Shown here one piece after another: positions 17,616 through 27,691 of a DNA stretch of 64,000 bases. The stretch's first letter is position 1, and the number at the start of each line of letters is the position of its first letter. Origin of the DNA: Streptomyces rubradiris (GTDB lineage Bacteria > Actinomycetota > Actinomycetes > Streptomycetales > Streptomycetaceae); NCBI RefSeq assembly GCF_016860525.1, contig NZ_BNEA01000015.1, positions 3,286,001-3,350,000 on the forward strand, written 5' to 3'. A program made the position numbers and the translations under genes. The notes beneath the pieces were generated by a model. It ran no database searches. It was given only the letters and a program-made list of their open reading frames with translations, and was not told where the DNA came from.

Positions 17616-18824
17616 ATGCCCGCAGACCTCGCCGTCATCGGACTCGGCCCCTACGGACTGCCGCTCGCCCAGGCCGCCGTCGCCGCCGGCGTCCGCACCG
17701 CCGGCTACTCCACCGGCCCCGAGGCGGGCCCGCTCAGCCCCGCCGAGCTGCGCCGGATGCACTCGGCCGGCTTCCGGCTCGCCACCGATCCGGCCCAGCT
17801 CGGCCGGGTGCGCACCGCGGTGATCTGCGCGCCCACCCCGCGCGGCGCCGACGGCGGCCTCGACCTCGGCCAGGTCGAGGCCGCCGCCCGCACCCTGGCC
17901 GCGCACCTGCGCCCGCACACCACGGTCATCCTGGAGTCCCCCGTACTGCCCGGGACCACGGAGGATTTCCTGCGCCCGCTGCTGGAGGACGGCTCGGGCC
18001 TGCGGGCCGGCCGTGACTTCCACCTCGCCTACTCCCCCAGCCGCGTCGACCCCGGCAGCCGAGCCCACACGCCGGCCTGCACCCCGAGGGTGATCGGCGG
18101 CCTCACCCCCGCCTGCACCGAGTCCGCCGCCGCGTTCTACGGCCGGCTCACCGACAAGGTGGTCCGCGCGCGCGGGCTGCGCGAGGCGGAGACCGTGCAG
18201 TTGCTGGAGACCAACTACCGGCACGTCAACATCGCGCTGGTCAACGAGATGGCCGTACTCTGCCACGAACTGGGCGTGGACCTGTGGGACGTCATCCGGT
18301 GCGCGGAGACCAAGCCCTTCGGCTTCCAGGCGTTCCGGCCGGGCCCCGGCGTCGGCGGGCACGGCGCCGCACAGGACCTGACCGGACACGCGACCCGCAC
18401 CCTGCGCATGGTCGAACTGGCCCAGCAGGTCAACAGCCGGATGCCCCGGTACGTCGTCCAGCGCGCCGCCACGCTCCTGAACGAGCACGGCAAGTCCGCG
18501 CGCGGGGCCCGGGTGCTGCTGCTCGGCGTCACCTACAAGCCCGACCTCGCCGACCTCCAGGGCACGCCCGCGCGCGAGATCGCCGTCCGGCTGATGGAGT
18601 TCGGCGCGTCCGTGAGCTACCACGACCCGTACGTGCCCGCCTGGAACGTCCTGGACCGCCCGGTCCCGCGCGCCGACTCCCTCTACGAGGCCGCCGCCGA
18701 CGCCGACCTCACGATCCTGCTCCAGCACCACCGCACGTACGACTTGCAGGGCCTGTCGGTGAAGGCCCAGCTCCTGCTCGACACCCGGGGCGCCACACCC
18801 ACGGGGGCGGCGCACCGGTTGTGA
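17616..18824 (+). CDS. Nucleotide-sugar dehydrogenase-like protein lacking catalytic Cys and Lys
   Basis: A 402-residue protein of the UDP-glucose/UDP-ManNAc 6-dehydrogenase family: N-terminal NAD domain (VIGLGPYGLPLAQA), central helix, C-terminal domain (LLGVTYKPDLADLQGTPA). Active enzymes carry Cys in GGHC or GGxC; here the motif reads PGPGVGGHGAAQDL, with Gly at residue 250. The usual Lys before LLENtyR is Gln195 (VQLLETNYR). Both were checked at codon level. It may therefore be a binding or regulatory homologue, or catalyse only a first oxidation step. The ATG start at 17616 has GGAAGGA upstream. A normal dehydrogenase occurs at 57-58 kb. Confidence 0.82.
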   Translation: MPADLAVIGLGPYGLPLAQAAVAAGVRTAGYSTGPEAGPLSPAELRRMHSAGFRLATDPAQLGRVRTAVICAPTPRGADGGLDLGQVEAAARTLAAHLRPHTTVILESPVLPGTTEDFLRPLLEDGSGLRAGRDFHLAYSPSRVDPGSRAHTPACTPRVIGGLTPACTESAAAFYGRLTDKVVRARGLREAETVQLLETNYRHVNIALVNEMAVLCHELGVDLWDVIRCAETKPFGFQAFRPGPGVGGHGAAQDLTGHATRTLRMVELAQQVNSRMPRYVVQRAATLLNEHGKSARGARVLLLGVTYKPDLADLQGTPAREIAVRLMEFGASVSYHDPYVPAWNVLDRPVPRADSLYEAAADADLTILLQHHRTYDLQGLSVKAQLLLDTRGATPTGAAHRL

Positions 18825-18898
18825 AGGGGGGCGCGCGGGGGTGTGGGGGCCGGGGACTGGTGGCGTCGGGAATTCCCCGCCGGTACCTTGAGGACAGA

Positions 18899-19092
18899 CG
18901 GAGCCCACCGCAGGGGTCACTGCGGCAGGCTCCTGGATGGATCACGGAGTGTCCACCCCTATGCTTCTTAGGGGTGGACACTCACCATCCGAAAGGGCGG
19001 AGCCCACCGCAGTGGCCACTGCGGCAGGCTCCTGGATGGATCACGGAGTGTCCACCCCTATGCCTCTTAGGGGTGGCCGCTCACCATCCGAA
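18899..19092. repeat. Two tandem copies of a 95-nt structured element
   Basis: Copies at 18899-18993 and 18998-19092 are nearly identical. Each folds by eye into two hairpins: an outer ggagcc/ggctcc stem enclosing ccgcag/ctgcgg, then a long stem around gtccaccccta and taggggtggac. In copy 1 the second stem extends to 13 perfect pairs (gtgtccaccccta). In copy 2 the apex of the first hairpin becomes a perfect ccgcagtggccactgcgg. Conservation of paired regions suggests an RNA or DNA structure. No known family was recognised. Confidence 0.75.
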
Positions 19093-19176
19093 GATCCGCA
19101 AGATCCACCTCCTCCGGAACTTCACCAGCCAAAGGCGAGTGCGGTCCCAGCGGTCGGGCTTGCGGTGGCGTCCCAT
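19081..19176 (-). CDS. Candidate 31-residue Arg/Trp-rich small protein
   Basis: ATG at 19174-19176, with GAAGGGGG five bases upstream as a strong ribosome site, opens a 31-codon ORF ending at TGA 19081. The peptide starts MGRHRKPDRWDR and continues with WLVKFRRRWILRIFGW. It has ten Arg, four Trp and only two acidic residues, so it is strongly cationic and amphipathic. Codons AGG AGG, CTT, TTG and ACT are unusual here. Its last codons lie inside repeat copy 2. The function is unknown; a nucleic-acid-binding, membrane-active or leader peptide are all possible. Confidence 0.4.
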   Translation of the reverse strand: MGRHRKPDRWDRTRLWLVKFRRRWILRIFGW

Positions 19177-19418
19177 GGGCGCCCCCTTCCACGATGCCGC
19201 CCAGAGACCCGGTAGGCGGTCCGTCTGGAATTCGGGCCGGGCCCCGAGGGCGGGAGCCCGGTCCAGATCCTTGGAAGGGGGCGGCCCAGAGAGCTCGGGT
19301 CGCCGGTCACGGACATTACCGGCCCGCTACGCCCGTTCGGCCCACATTCGCCCCGAACACAACCGTGCGCCCCCTTTCGCGCAGTGCGCCCCCGGGCACG
19401 AGCGCCCGGGCATGCGAA

Positions 19419-19451
19419 AGGGCCGGCCGTCCGCTCGGGACGACCGGCCCT
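19419..19451 (-). terminator. Terminator hairpin after the GuaB-related gene
   Basis: The arms agggccgg (19419-19426) and ccggccct (19444-19451), extended inward by cgtcc/ggacg, lie about 30 bp beyond the stop codon at 19479. Confidence 0.65.
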
Positions 19452-19478
19452 CGGGGCGTCGCGGGGACCGCCCGGCGA

Positions 19479-20603
19479 CTACCGCCGGTGCTGGCTGTCC
19501 GCCACCGTCACCTCGACCCGCTGGAACTCCTTCAGCTCGCTGTAGCCGGTGGTGGCCATGGCGCGGCGCAGGGCGCCGAAGAAGTTCATCGAGCCGTCCG
19601 GGGTGTGCGACGGACCGGTGAGGATCTCCTCGATCGTGCCGACCGTGCCGAGACCCACCTTCTTGCCGCGGGGCAGCTCCTCGTTGACCGCTTCCATGCC
19701 CCAGTGGTGGCCCTTGCCGGGCGCGTCCGTCGCGCGGGCCAGCGGGGAGCCCATCATGACGGCGTCGGCGCCGCAGGCGATCGCCTTGGGCAGGTCGCCG
19801 GACCAGCCGACACCGCCGTCGGCGATCACGTGCACGTACCGTCCGCCGGACTCGTCCATGTAGTCCCGGCGAGCGGCGGCCACGTCGGCGACGGCCGTCG
19901 CCATCGGGACCTGGATGCCGAGGACGTTGCGCGTGGTGTGCGCGGCGCCGCCGCCGAAGCCGACCAGCACGCCGGCCGCGCCGGTGCGCATCAGGTGCAG
20001 CGCGGCGGTGTACGTGGCACAGCCGCCGACGATCACCGGCACGTCCAGCTCGTAGATGAACTGCTTGAGGTTCAGCGGCTCGTGCGAGGACGACACGTGC
20101 TCCGCCGACACCGTGGTGCCCCGGATCACGAAGATGTCCACGCCCGCGTCCACCACGGCCTTGGAGAACTGGGCGGTGCGCTGCGGGGAGAGCGCGGCGG
20201 CGGTGACCACACCGGCGTCGCGCACCTCCTTGATGCGGGCGCCGATCAGCTCCTCCTTGATCGGCGCCGCGTAGATCTCCTGGAGGCGGCGGGTCGCCTG
20301 CTCGGCGGGCAGCTCGGCGATCTCGTCCAGCAGCGGCTGCGGGTCCTCGTACCGGGTCCACAGGCCCTCGAGGTTCAGCACGCCGAGGCCGCCCAGCTCG
20401 CCGATGCGGATCGCGGTGGCCGGGGAGACCACGGAGTCCATGGGGGCGGCCAGGAACGGCAGCTCGAAGCGGTAGGCGTCGATCTGCCAGGCGATCGAGA
20501 CCTCCTTCGGGTCCCGCGTACGGCGGCTGGGGACGACGGCGATGTCGTCGAAGGCGTACGCCCGGCGGCCGCGCTTGCCGCGCCCGATCTCGATCTCAGT
20601 CAC
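19479..20603 (-). CDS. GuaB3-type IMP dehydrogenase-related protein without the catalytic Cys
   Basis: A 374-residue TIM-barrel protein of the IMPDH/GMPR family, the stand-alone paralogue usual in actinobacteria. It lacks the CBS pair present in the neighbouring guaB. The active-site loop, GPGSICTT in guaB, reads GFGGGAAHTT here, with His where the nucleophilic Cys should be. The phosphate-binding IADGGVGWSGDL and KAIACGADAVMMGS are retained, so it probably still binds a purine nucleotide. The ATG start is at 20603. The role is uncertain. Confidence 0.85.
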   Translation of the reverse strand: MTEIEIGRGKRGRRAYAFDDIAVVPSRRTRDPKEVSIAWQIDAYRFELPFLAAPMDSVVSPATAIRIGELGGLGVLNLEGLWTRYEDPQPLLDEIAELPAEQATRRLQEIYAAPIKEELIGARIKEVRDAGVVTAAALSPQRTAQFSKAVVDAGVDIFVIRGTTVSAEHVSSSHEPLNLKQFIYELDVPVIVGGCATYTAALHLMRTGAAGVLVGFGGGAAHTTRNVLGIQVPMATAVADVAAARRDYMDESGGRYVHVIADGGVGWSGDLPKAIACGADAVMMGSPLARATDAPGKGHHWGMEAVNEELPRGKKVGLGTVGTIEEILTGPSHTPDGSMNFFGALRRAMATTGYSELKEFQRVEVTVADSQHRR

Positions 20604-20681
20604 GTCTTGGCCTTTCCCTGATGCGTTTCAGCGTCTTCCAGTATCGCCGACGGCTGTGACAGCGGCCCCCACCCATGCGGC

Positions 20682-20715
20682 GAGGGCGGCCCCGGATTCC
20701 TCCGGAGCCGCCCTC
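20682..20715 (-). terminator. guaB terminator hairpin
   Basis: gagggcgg (20682-20689) pairs with ccgccctc (20708-20715), with additional ccgg/ccgg pairing inside, about 25 bp after the guaB stop. Confidence 0.65.
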
Positions 20716-20740
20716 GAAGAGCCTCACGCGTGCGCGCGCG

Positions 20741-22291
<1,551 letters not shown>

Positions 22292-22412
22292 CTAACGGGA
22301 AGCATCGCTAGCAAATTCCACGGTAACGGCTCGCTTCAGGCTTCGTATCTTCGTACGAAACCGTCGGTGCGCGGGTGCGGGGACGGGGCTACGGCGGCTC
22401 CGTCCCGGGGGA

Positions 22413-23090
22413 TTACTGCTCGGCGAGCGCCCTGAGGCGACTCAGCGCCCGGTGCTGGGCCACGCGGACCGCGCCGGGTGACATTCCCAACATCTGCCCG
22501 GTCTCCTCCGCGGTCAAGCCCACGGCGATGCGCAGCAGCAGCAGTTCGCGCTGGTTCTCCGGGAGGTTGGCCAGCAGTTTCTTGGCCCACTCGGCGTCGC
22601 TGCTGAGCAGGGCGCGCTCCTCCGGGCCGAGGGAGTCGTCGGGCCGCTCGGGCATCTCGTCGGACGGCACCGCCGTCGACCCCGGGTGACGCATGGCGGC
22701 GCGCTGGAGGTCGGCGACCTTGTGGGAGGCGATGGCGAAGACGAACGCCTCGAAGGGCCTGCCGGTGTCCCGGTAGCGCGGCAGCGCGAGCAGGACCGCG
22801 ACGCAGACCTCCTGGGCGAGGTCCTCCACGAAGTGGCGGGCGTCGCCGGGGAGCCGGGACAGCCGCGTGCGGCAGTAGCGCAGCGCCAGCGGGTGCACCC
22901 GGGCGAGCAGGTCGTGCGTGGCCTGCTCGTCCCCGTCGACGGCGCGATGCACGAGCGCACCGATCGCCCCAGGGGCCGTGCCCGCCTCGTCGTCGCGCAT
23001 CGGTCCATGGTGCCCTGTGGCCGCGCGGTCCGTCGCATCGTGCTCGTGGTTGTGCACCGAAGCGTTATGAGCAGGTGCGCCGGCACTCAT
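22413..23090 (-). CDS. shbA: ECF sigma factor, ShbA-like
   Basis: A 225-residue sigma-70 family ECF factor. Region 2 reads [32 protein letters not shown] with [14 protein letters not shown], and region 4 reads [41 protein letters not shown]. ShbA of Streptomyces drives hrdB, the housekeeping sigma gene; the identification rests on sequence impression and its place between guaB and bldM. The ATG at 23090 with GGAGGG upstream is chosen; a long His-rich N-terminus precedes the sigma domain, and ATG at 23000 (MRDDEAG) is an alternative. No anti-sigma gene is adjacent. Confidence 0.78.
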   Translation of the reverse strand: MSAGAPAHNASVHNHEHDATDRAATGHHGPMRDDEAGTAPGAIGALVHRAVDGDEQATHDLLARVHPLALRYCRTRLSRLPGDARHFVEDLAQEVCVAVLLALPRYRDTGRPFEAFVFAIASHKVADLQRAAMRHPGSTAVPSDEMPERPDDSLGPEERALLSSDAEWAKKLLANLPENQRELLLLRIAVGLTAEETGQMLGMSPGAVRVAQHRALSRLRALAEQ

Positions 23091-23568
23091 CCCCTGCGCC
23101 CTCCCCTTCCGCTCGACCGACTCGTCCCCGAGAGACTCCACATCTCAAGGATGCGGCATCCGCGCCGAAACGAGCGTCGCGCGTCCGGCGGGCCGCCTCG
23201 CGCGCGTCCTTCCGGGGGCCCGGCAGAGCGTACGCCGGTCGGCCGCCCGCCCCGCGCCGGGGGCGCCCACCTGCGCCGGAGCACCACCACCGGGCCTCGC
23301 GCGCCGGCGTGAACGACGGCGCGTACGACGGCGATGCGTACGACGGCGATGCGTACGGCGGCGATGCGTACGGCGGGGACCGTATGCCGACGAGGGCTCA
23401 GACACGGCCACCGTCGGCGGCGACAGCGACAGCAGGCAGCGGGCAGCCCGGGCCGGCACCTCGGCCGAGGTGGCCGGGCCCCGGCCCATCACCCCGAGCG
23501 TCAGGCCCGGCCCGTCGCCCGGAGCGCCTGCCCCGGCATGTCACCGGACCAGGCACCCGCGGCCCGTG
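23091..23568. other. Intergenic region with a 15-bp tandem repeat, between shbA and bldM
   Basis: No convincing gene. Four 15-bp units (gcgtacgacggcgat and variants) run from 23321 to 23380. The region must carry the shbA promoter and the end of the bldM transcript; no clear hairpin was found close to the bldM stop. Confidence 0.55.
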
Positions 23569-24180
23569 TCAGCGGACCAGGCCCCAGCGGAACCCGAGTG
23601 CCACCGCGTGGGCGCGGTCGGAGGCGCCCAGTTTCTTGAACAGACGGCGGGCGTGCGTCTTGACCGTGTCCTCGGAGAGGAACAGCTCGCGGCCGATCTC
23701 GGCGTTGGAACGGCCGTGGCTCATGCCCTCCAGGACCTGGATCTCGCGCGCGGTGAGCGTGGGTGCCGCGCCCATCTCCGCCGAGCGCAGCCGGCGCGGG
23801 GCGAGCCGCCAGGTCGGGTCGGCGAGCGCCTGGGTCACGGTGGCCCGCAACTCCGCGCGCGAGGCGTCCTTGTGCAGGTAGCCACGGGCACCGGCGGCGA
23901 CCGCGAGGGCCACGCCGTCCAGGTCCTCGGCGACGGTGAGCATGATGATGCGCGCGCCCGGGTCGGCGGAGAGCAGCCGGCGCACGGTCTCGACGCCGCC
24001 CAGACCGGGCATGCGCACGTCCATCAGGATGAGGTCGGAGCGGTCGGCGCCCCAGCGGCGGAGGACTTCCTCGCCGTTGGCCGCCGTCGTCACACGCTCG
24101 ACACCGGGCACGGTCGCGACCGCGCGGCGGAGCGCTTCTCGGGCAAGCGGGGAGTCGTCGCAGACGAGGACGGATGTCAT
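23569..24180 (-). CDS. bldM: Orphan response regulator BldM
   Basis: A 203-residue NarL/LuxR-type regulator needed for aerial development in Streptomyces. The receiver domain retains VCDDSP, phospho-acceptor-like Asp54 in LILMDVRMPG, and the Lys of LHKDAS; the HTH is LTAREIQVLEGMSHGRSNAEIGRELFLSEDTVKTHARRLFKKLG. BldM is known to act without a cognate kinase, and none is adjacent. It is divergent from whiD, its known genomic neighbour. The ATG at 24180 has CGGAGGG seven bases upstream. Confidence 0.95.
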   Translation of the reverse strand: MTSVLVCDDSPLAREALRRAVATVPGVERVTTAANGEEVLRRWGADRSDLILMDVRMPGLGGVETVRRLLSADPGARIIMLTVAEDLDGVALAVAAGARGYLHKDASRAELRATVTQALADPTWRLAPRRLRSAEMGAAPTLTAREIQVLEGMSHGRSNAEIGRELFLSEDTVKTHARRLFKKLGASDRAHAVALGFRWGLVR

Positions 24181-24561
24181 GACCGCCCTCCGCAGCTGAT
24201 GCGCGTCACCTTGAGCCTCCAGGCTGGTACGGAATCGTCACCTGTGCGGTCGACCGTCTCGGACGCCTGCCCGAGCGCTTGTTCTTTCAACCGCCTCCGC
24301 ACTCTCAACGACGGTCACTCGAAAGAGTTACGGGCCCGCGTGCCGTCTTCGGCACTCTATGTGAGGGGACGGACACGGTGCAGACATGCTCGTCGGACTC
24401 TCAACTTTTCATCACAACCTATGCCCCATTTGGCCCCTTTTCTTCCCGTTTCGCAGTGTCCGGGGCTAGATTCGCAATGAGTCATATTTTCATCTCCTTA
24501 GACCGGAGATGTACGGTCGTTGGCACCGTACCCGCCCAGATCGGCGACAAGGGGTCACGTA
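24181..24561. other. Divergent bldM/whiD regulatory region
   Basis: 381 bp without a gene, clearly AT-richer than its flanks between about 24390 and 24500. It must contain the promoters of two developmental genes known to be under complex control. Individual sigma-factor sites could not be assigned with confidence by eye. Confidence 0.6.
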
Positions 24562-24891
24562 ATGGCAGATTTCTCCCGCCTTCCCGGGCCGAACGCGGAC
24601 CTGTGGGACTGGCAGTTGCTGGCTGCCTGCCGCGGTGTGGACAGCTCGCTCTTCTTCCACCCGGAGGGCGAGCGCGGGGCGGCTCGGAGCGCTCGCGAGA
24701 ACTCGGCCAAAGAGGTCTGCATGAGATGCCCGGTGCGCGCGGAGTGCGCGGCGCACGCGCTGGCGGTGCGCGAGCCGTACGGCGTCTGGGGCGGCCTGAC
24801 CGAGGACGAGCGCGAGGAGTTGATGGGGCGGGCGCGCAACCGGCTGGTGACGGCCTCCACCACCAGCGGGGACACCGCTCAGGATCACTGA
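24562..24891 (+). CDS. whiD: WhiB-family Fe-S regulator WhiD
   Basis: A 109-residue Wbl protein required for late sporulation in Streptomyces. Four [4Fe-4S] ligands are visible: Cys23, Cys53, Cys56 and Cys62 (CMRCPVRAEC), followed by the G[VI]WGG turn (GVWGG, 74-78) and a basic C-terminal patch. It begins MADFSRLPGPNADLWDWQLLA, as in known WhiD. The ATG at 24562 has AAGGGG upstream. It sits divergent to bldM, the arrangement conserved in the genus. Confidence 0.95.
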   Translation: MADFSRLPGPNADLWDWQLLAACRGVDSSLFFHPEGERGAARSARENSAKEVCMRCPVRAECAAHALAVREPYGVWGGLTEDEREELMGRARNRLVTASTTSGDTAQDH

Positions 24892-25108
24892 AGGAACGTT
24901 TCTCCAGGCAGGGCCCGCCGACCGGGTGCGGCCCACCGTCCCCCGCAGGGGCACGCGCCCGCGCCGACGCGTGCCGCACCCCCGCACGTGTCCGGCCGCG
25001 CCGACGGCGCGCCGCGCTCCCGCGCGCGCCCGGCCACCACCTGCGCCGAGGACGGGCCGACGCTGCTCGTACCTCCCGCACGCCCGGCCGCCACCTGCGC
25101 CCGGCGCG

Positions 25109-26008
25109 CTACATCCGCCCGGCCGCCCGGGCCAGTTGCTCCAGCGTCGCCGCCACGGCCGGCACCTGGGCCAGGTCGGGCAGGGTCAGGGCGACGATCT
25201 CGCGTCGTACCGCCGGTTCCAGCCGTACCGCGCGCACGCCTCGCGGCCGTACCGACTCCACGGCCAGCCGGGGCAGCACGGCGACCCCGAGACCCGCGCC
25301 GACCAGGCCGACCACGGCGGGGTAGTCGTCGGTGGCGAAGTCGATGCGCGGGGTGAACCCGGCCCCCTCGCACACCTCGACCAGCTGGCCGCGGCAGCGC
25401 GGGCAGCCCGCGATCCACGGTTCCTGGGCCAGCTCGCCGATGGCGACGGTCTCCGCGCGCGCGAGCCGGTGCCGTTCGGGCACCAGGGCGACCAGGCGGT
25501 CCGTGAGCAGGGGGCGCACGACGAGGTCGTCCCAGTCCTCGGCGACCGCGGCGCCCTCGTAGCGGAAGGCCAGGGCGAGGTCGCAGTCGCCTTCCCGCAG
25601 CAGTTGCACGGACTTCGGGGGCTCGGCCTCCTCCAGCGAGACGCGGGTGCCGGGGTGGGCGGCACGCAGGGCGGCCAGGGCCGTCGGTACGAGCGTGGAG
25701 CTGCCGCTGGGGAACGAGACCAGCCGGACCCGGCCCGCGCGCAGGCCGGCGATCGCGGCGACCTCCTCCTCGGCCGCGGTGAGCCCGGCGAGGATGCCGG
25801 AGGCGTGCCGGACGAGGGCTTCGCCGGCCTGGGTGAGGCGCATCTCCCGCCCGTTGCGGACCAGCAACGGGGTGCCGACCGAGGCCTCCAGGGCCTTCAT
25901 CTGCTGGCTGACGGCGGGCTGGGTGCAGCCCAGTTCGCGCCCGGCCGCCGAGAAGGAGCCGGTGGTGGCGACGGCGCGCAGGACACGGAGATGACGAGCC
26001 TCGATCAC
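25109..26008 (-). CDS. LysR-family transcriptional regulator
   Basis: A 299-residue LTTR: winged HTH at the N-terminus (LRVLRAVATTGSFSAAGRELGCTQPAVSQQMKALE), linker helix, and an effector-binding domain of periplasmic-binding fold (about residues 90-295). It is divergent from the MOSC gene with only 82 bp between starts, the classical LTTR arrangement, so the MOSC gene and itself are the likeliest targets. A CPRCRG pair within the effector domain is notable for possible thiol or metal sensing. The effector is unknown. Confidence 0.92.
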   Translation of the reverse strand: MIEARHLRVLRAVATTGSFSAAGRELGCTQPAVSQQMKALEASVGTPLLVRNGREMRLTQAGEALVRHASGILAGLTAAEEEVAAIAGLRAGRVRLVSFPSGSSTLVPTALAALRAAHPGTRVSLEEAEPPKSVQLLREGDCDLALAFRYEGAAVAEDWDDLVVRPLLTDRLVALVPERHRLARAETVAIGELAQEPWIAGCPRCRGQLVEVCEGAGFTPRIDFATDDYPAVVGLVGAGLGVAVLPRLAVESVRPRGVRAVRLEPAVRREIVALTLPDLAQVPAVAATLEQLARAAGRM

Positions 26009-26078
26009 CTCTTGAGCATAAGGCAGCCTTTGGGCAGTGCGCCCGATAATGCTTCGCCGCTTTTGGGCATCGATCGCT

Positions 26079-26084
26079 TACCGT
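26079..26084 (+). promoter_or_regulatory. Probable -10 (TACCGT) for leaderless MOSC transcript
   Basis: TACCGT followed by six bases and then the ATG at 26091. It lies within the LysR/MOSC intergenic region, where LysR binding would be expected. Confidence 0.45.
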
Positions 26085-26090
26085 GCTGGG

Positions 26091-26759
26091 ATGAAGCTCC
26101 TTTCCGTCAATGTGGGCCGTCCCCGTCCGGTGCCCTACACGAGCCAGCCGGACGGTGTGACCGGCATCGGCAAGCAGCCCGCCGAGGGGCCGGTACGGGT
26201 GGCGGCGCCCGGTCCGAAGGGGGTCGGCGCGAGCGGGCTGGCCGGGGACGCGGTGTGCGACACACGCCATCACGGCGGGAACGACCAGGCGGTGTACGCG
26301 TACGCCCGCGAGGACCTCGACGCGTGGGAGCGGGAGCTCGGCCGGCCCCTGGCCAACGGCTGCTTCGGCGAGAACCTGACGACGGACGGCCTGGACGTCT
26401 CCGGGGCGCTGATCGGCGAGCGCTGGCGGATCGGTCCGCAGGTGGTGCTGGAGGTGACCGCGGGCCGCATTCCGTGCGCCACGTTCCAGGGCCACATGGG
26501 CGAACGCCGCTGGGTCGAGAGGTTCACCCGAAAGGCCGCGACGGGTGCCTACCTCCGGGTGATCGAGCCGGGGGAGATCCACGCGGGCGACCCGGTGGAG
26601 ATCGTGTACCGGCCGGACCACGGGGTGACGGCGGCGATGCAGTTCCGCGCGGTCACCACCGAGCGCGAGCTGCTGCCCCGGCTGCTCGCGGCGGGCGAGG
26701 CGCTGCATTCGGAGACGCTGGCGCAGGCCCGCAACTACGTGGCGCGGCAGCGGGACTGA
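26091..26759 (+). CDS. MOSC domain protein
   Basis: A 222-residue MOSC (molybdenum cofactor sulfurase C-terminal) protein of the stand-alone YiiM-like type. These bind molybdenum cofactor, or reduce N-hydroxylated compounds. Visible features are KGVGASGLAGDAVCDTRHHGG, the conserved LANGCFGENLTTDGLD, and a single conserved Cys in VTAGRIPCATFQGHM, the presumed Mo ligand. A short helical C-terminal 3-alpha domain follows. The start is ATG 26091. It is divergent from the LysR gene. Confidence 0.88.
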   Translation: MKLLSVNVGRPRPVPYTSQPDGVTGIGKQPAEGPVRVAAPGPKGVGASGLAGDAVCDTRHHGGNDQAVYAYAREDLDAWERELGRPLANGCFGENLTTDGLDVSGALIGERWRIGPQVVLEVTAGRIPCATFQGHMGERRWVERFTRKAATGAYLRVIEPGEIHAGDPVEIVYRPDHGVTAAMQFRAVTTERELLPRLLAAGEALHSETLAQARNYVARQRD

Positions 26760-26820
26760 CCGGGCGTCGGCCGACGCGGGCGGCCTCGCGCGGTCCGCGG
26801 AGGCTGTCGGTCCGGGTCAC

Positions 26821-26826
26821 TACGCT
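26821..26826 (+). promoter_or_regulatory. Probable -10 (TACGCT) for leaderless SDR transcript
   Basis: TACGCT is followed by six bases and the ATG at 26833. The identical hexamer and spacing precede the second SDR gene at 46454. No ribosome site is present. Confidence 0.5.
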
Positions 26827-26832
26827 TGGGCC

Positions 26833-27606
26833 ATGACAACGGCTCTGATTACGGGATCGACCGCGGGGATCGGTGCCGCGTTCGCGCGGCGGCTGGCGGC
26901 GGACGGGCAGGACCTGGTGCTGGTGGCCCGGGACACCGGGCGGCTGCGCGAGCAGGCGACGGAACTCCACGACCGGCACGGCGTCGAGGTGGAGGTGCTG
27001 CCCGCCGACCTCTCCCTGGACGAGGGCATCGAGGCGGTGGCCGGCCGGCTCGGCGACCGGAAGAACCCGGTCGACCTGCTGATCAACAACGCCGGCTTCG
27101 GCAACAAGGGCCGCTATCTGGACGTCTCGATGGCGGACGAGCTGCGGATGCTGAAGGTGCACTGCGAGGCGGTGCTGCGGCTGACCTCGGCGGCGGCCGG
27201 GGCGATGCGCGAGCGCGGCCGGGGCGGGGTGGTGAACGTCGCCTCGGTGGCCGCCTTCGTGCCGCGCGGCACCTACGGCGCGTCGAAGGCGTGGGTCGTG
27301 CAGTTCACCCAGGGCGCGGCGCGGGACCTGGCGGGCAGCGGGGTCCGGCTGATGGCCCTGTGCCCGGGGTTCGTGCGCACCGAGTTCCACCAGCGGGCCG
27401 GGATGGGCACGGACAACATCCCCGGCTGGCTGTGGCTGGACGCCGACAAGCTGGTGGCGGCGGCCCTTGCCGACCTGGCCCGCGGCCGGACGGTGTCCAT
27501 CCCGGATCCGCGGTACAAGGCGCTGATGGGGCTGGTGAAGGTCACGCCGCGCGGGCTGCTGGGCGGGATCAGCTCCCGTACGGGGCGCAAGTACGGGCCG
27601 CGGTGA
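26833..27606 (+). CDS. Short-chain dehydrogenase/reductase
   Basis: A 257-residue classical SDR. Cofactor motif TGSTAGIGAAF (TGxxxGIG), the structural NNAG motif (LLINNAGFGNKG), catalytic Ser in VASVAAFV and YGASK (Tyr-x-x-x-Lys) are present. The Arg-containing VARDTGRL after strand 2 suggests NADP preference. The C-terminal extension with PDPRYKALMGLVKVTPRG resembles the YqjQ/DltE-like group acting on lipid or keto substrates. The ATG at 26833 lacks a ribosome site and is probably leaderless. The substrate is unknown. Confidence 0.88.
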   Translation: MTTALITGSTAGIGAAFARRLAADGQDLVLVARDTGRLREQATELHDRHGVEVEVLPADLSLDEGIEAVAGRLGDRKNPVDLLINNAGFGNKGRYLDVSMADELRMLKVHCEAVLRLTSAAAGAMRERGRGGVVNVASVAAFVPRGTYGASKAWVVQFTQGAARDLAGSGVRLMALCPGFVRTEFHQRAGMGTDNIPGWLWLDADKLVAAALADLARGRTVSIPDPRYKALMGLVKVTPRGLLGGISSRTGRKYGPR

Positions 27607-27691
27607 CGGGCTGACGAGCGCCGGGTGGCGCCGCCGCCCCGGTGGGAAAATGGGCGGGACGGTTACCGGACCAGGGGCCGGAGGCGGCGCC

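Larger units (their letters stand above)
18825..19478. other. Intergenic region with structured tandem repeat and small ORF
   Basis: It contains the 99-bp-period repeat (18899-19092), a 31-codon minus-strand ORF (19081-19176) and a terminator hairpin for the GuaB-related gene (19419-19451). The remainder (about 19180-19415) shows no gene. Confidence 0.6.

Noticed and set aside
23075..23881. Possible gene encoding an AYDGD-repeat protein upstream of bldM on the plus strand
   Set aside because: It has no ribosome site, its C-terminal half is antisense to bldM, and outside the 15-bp repeat it shows no protein-like character.
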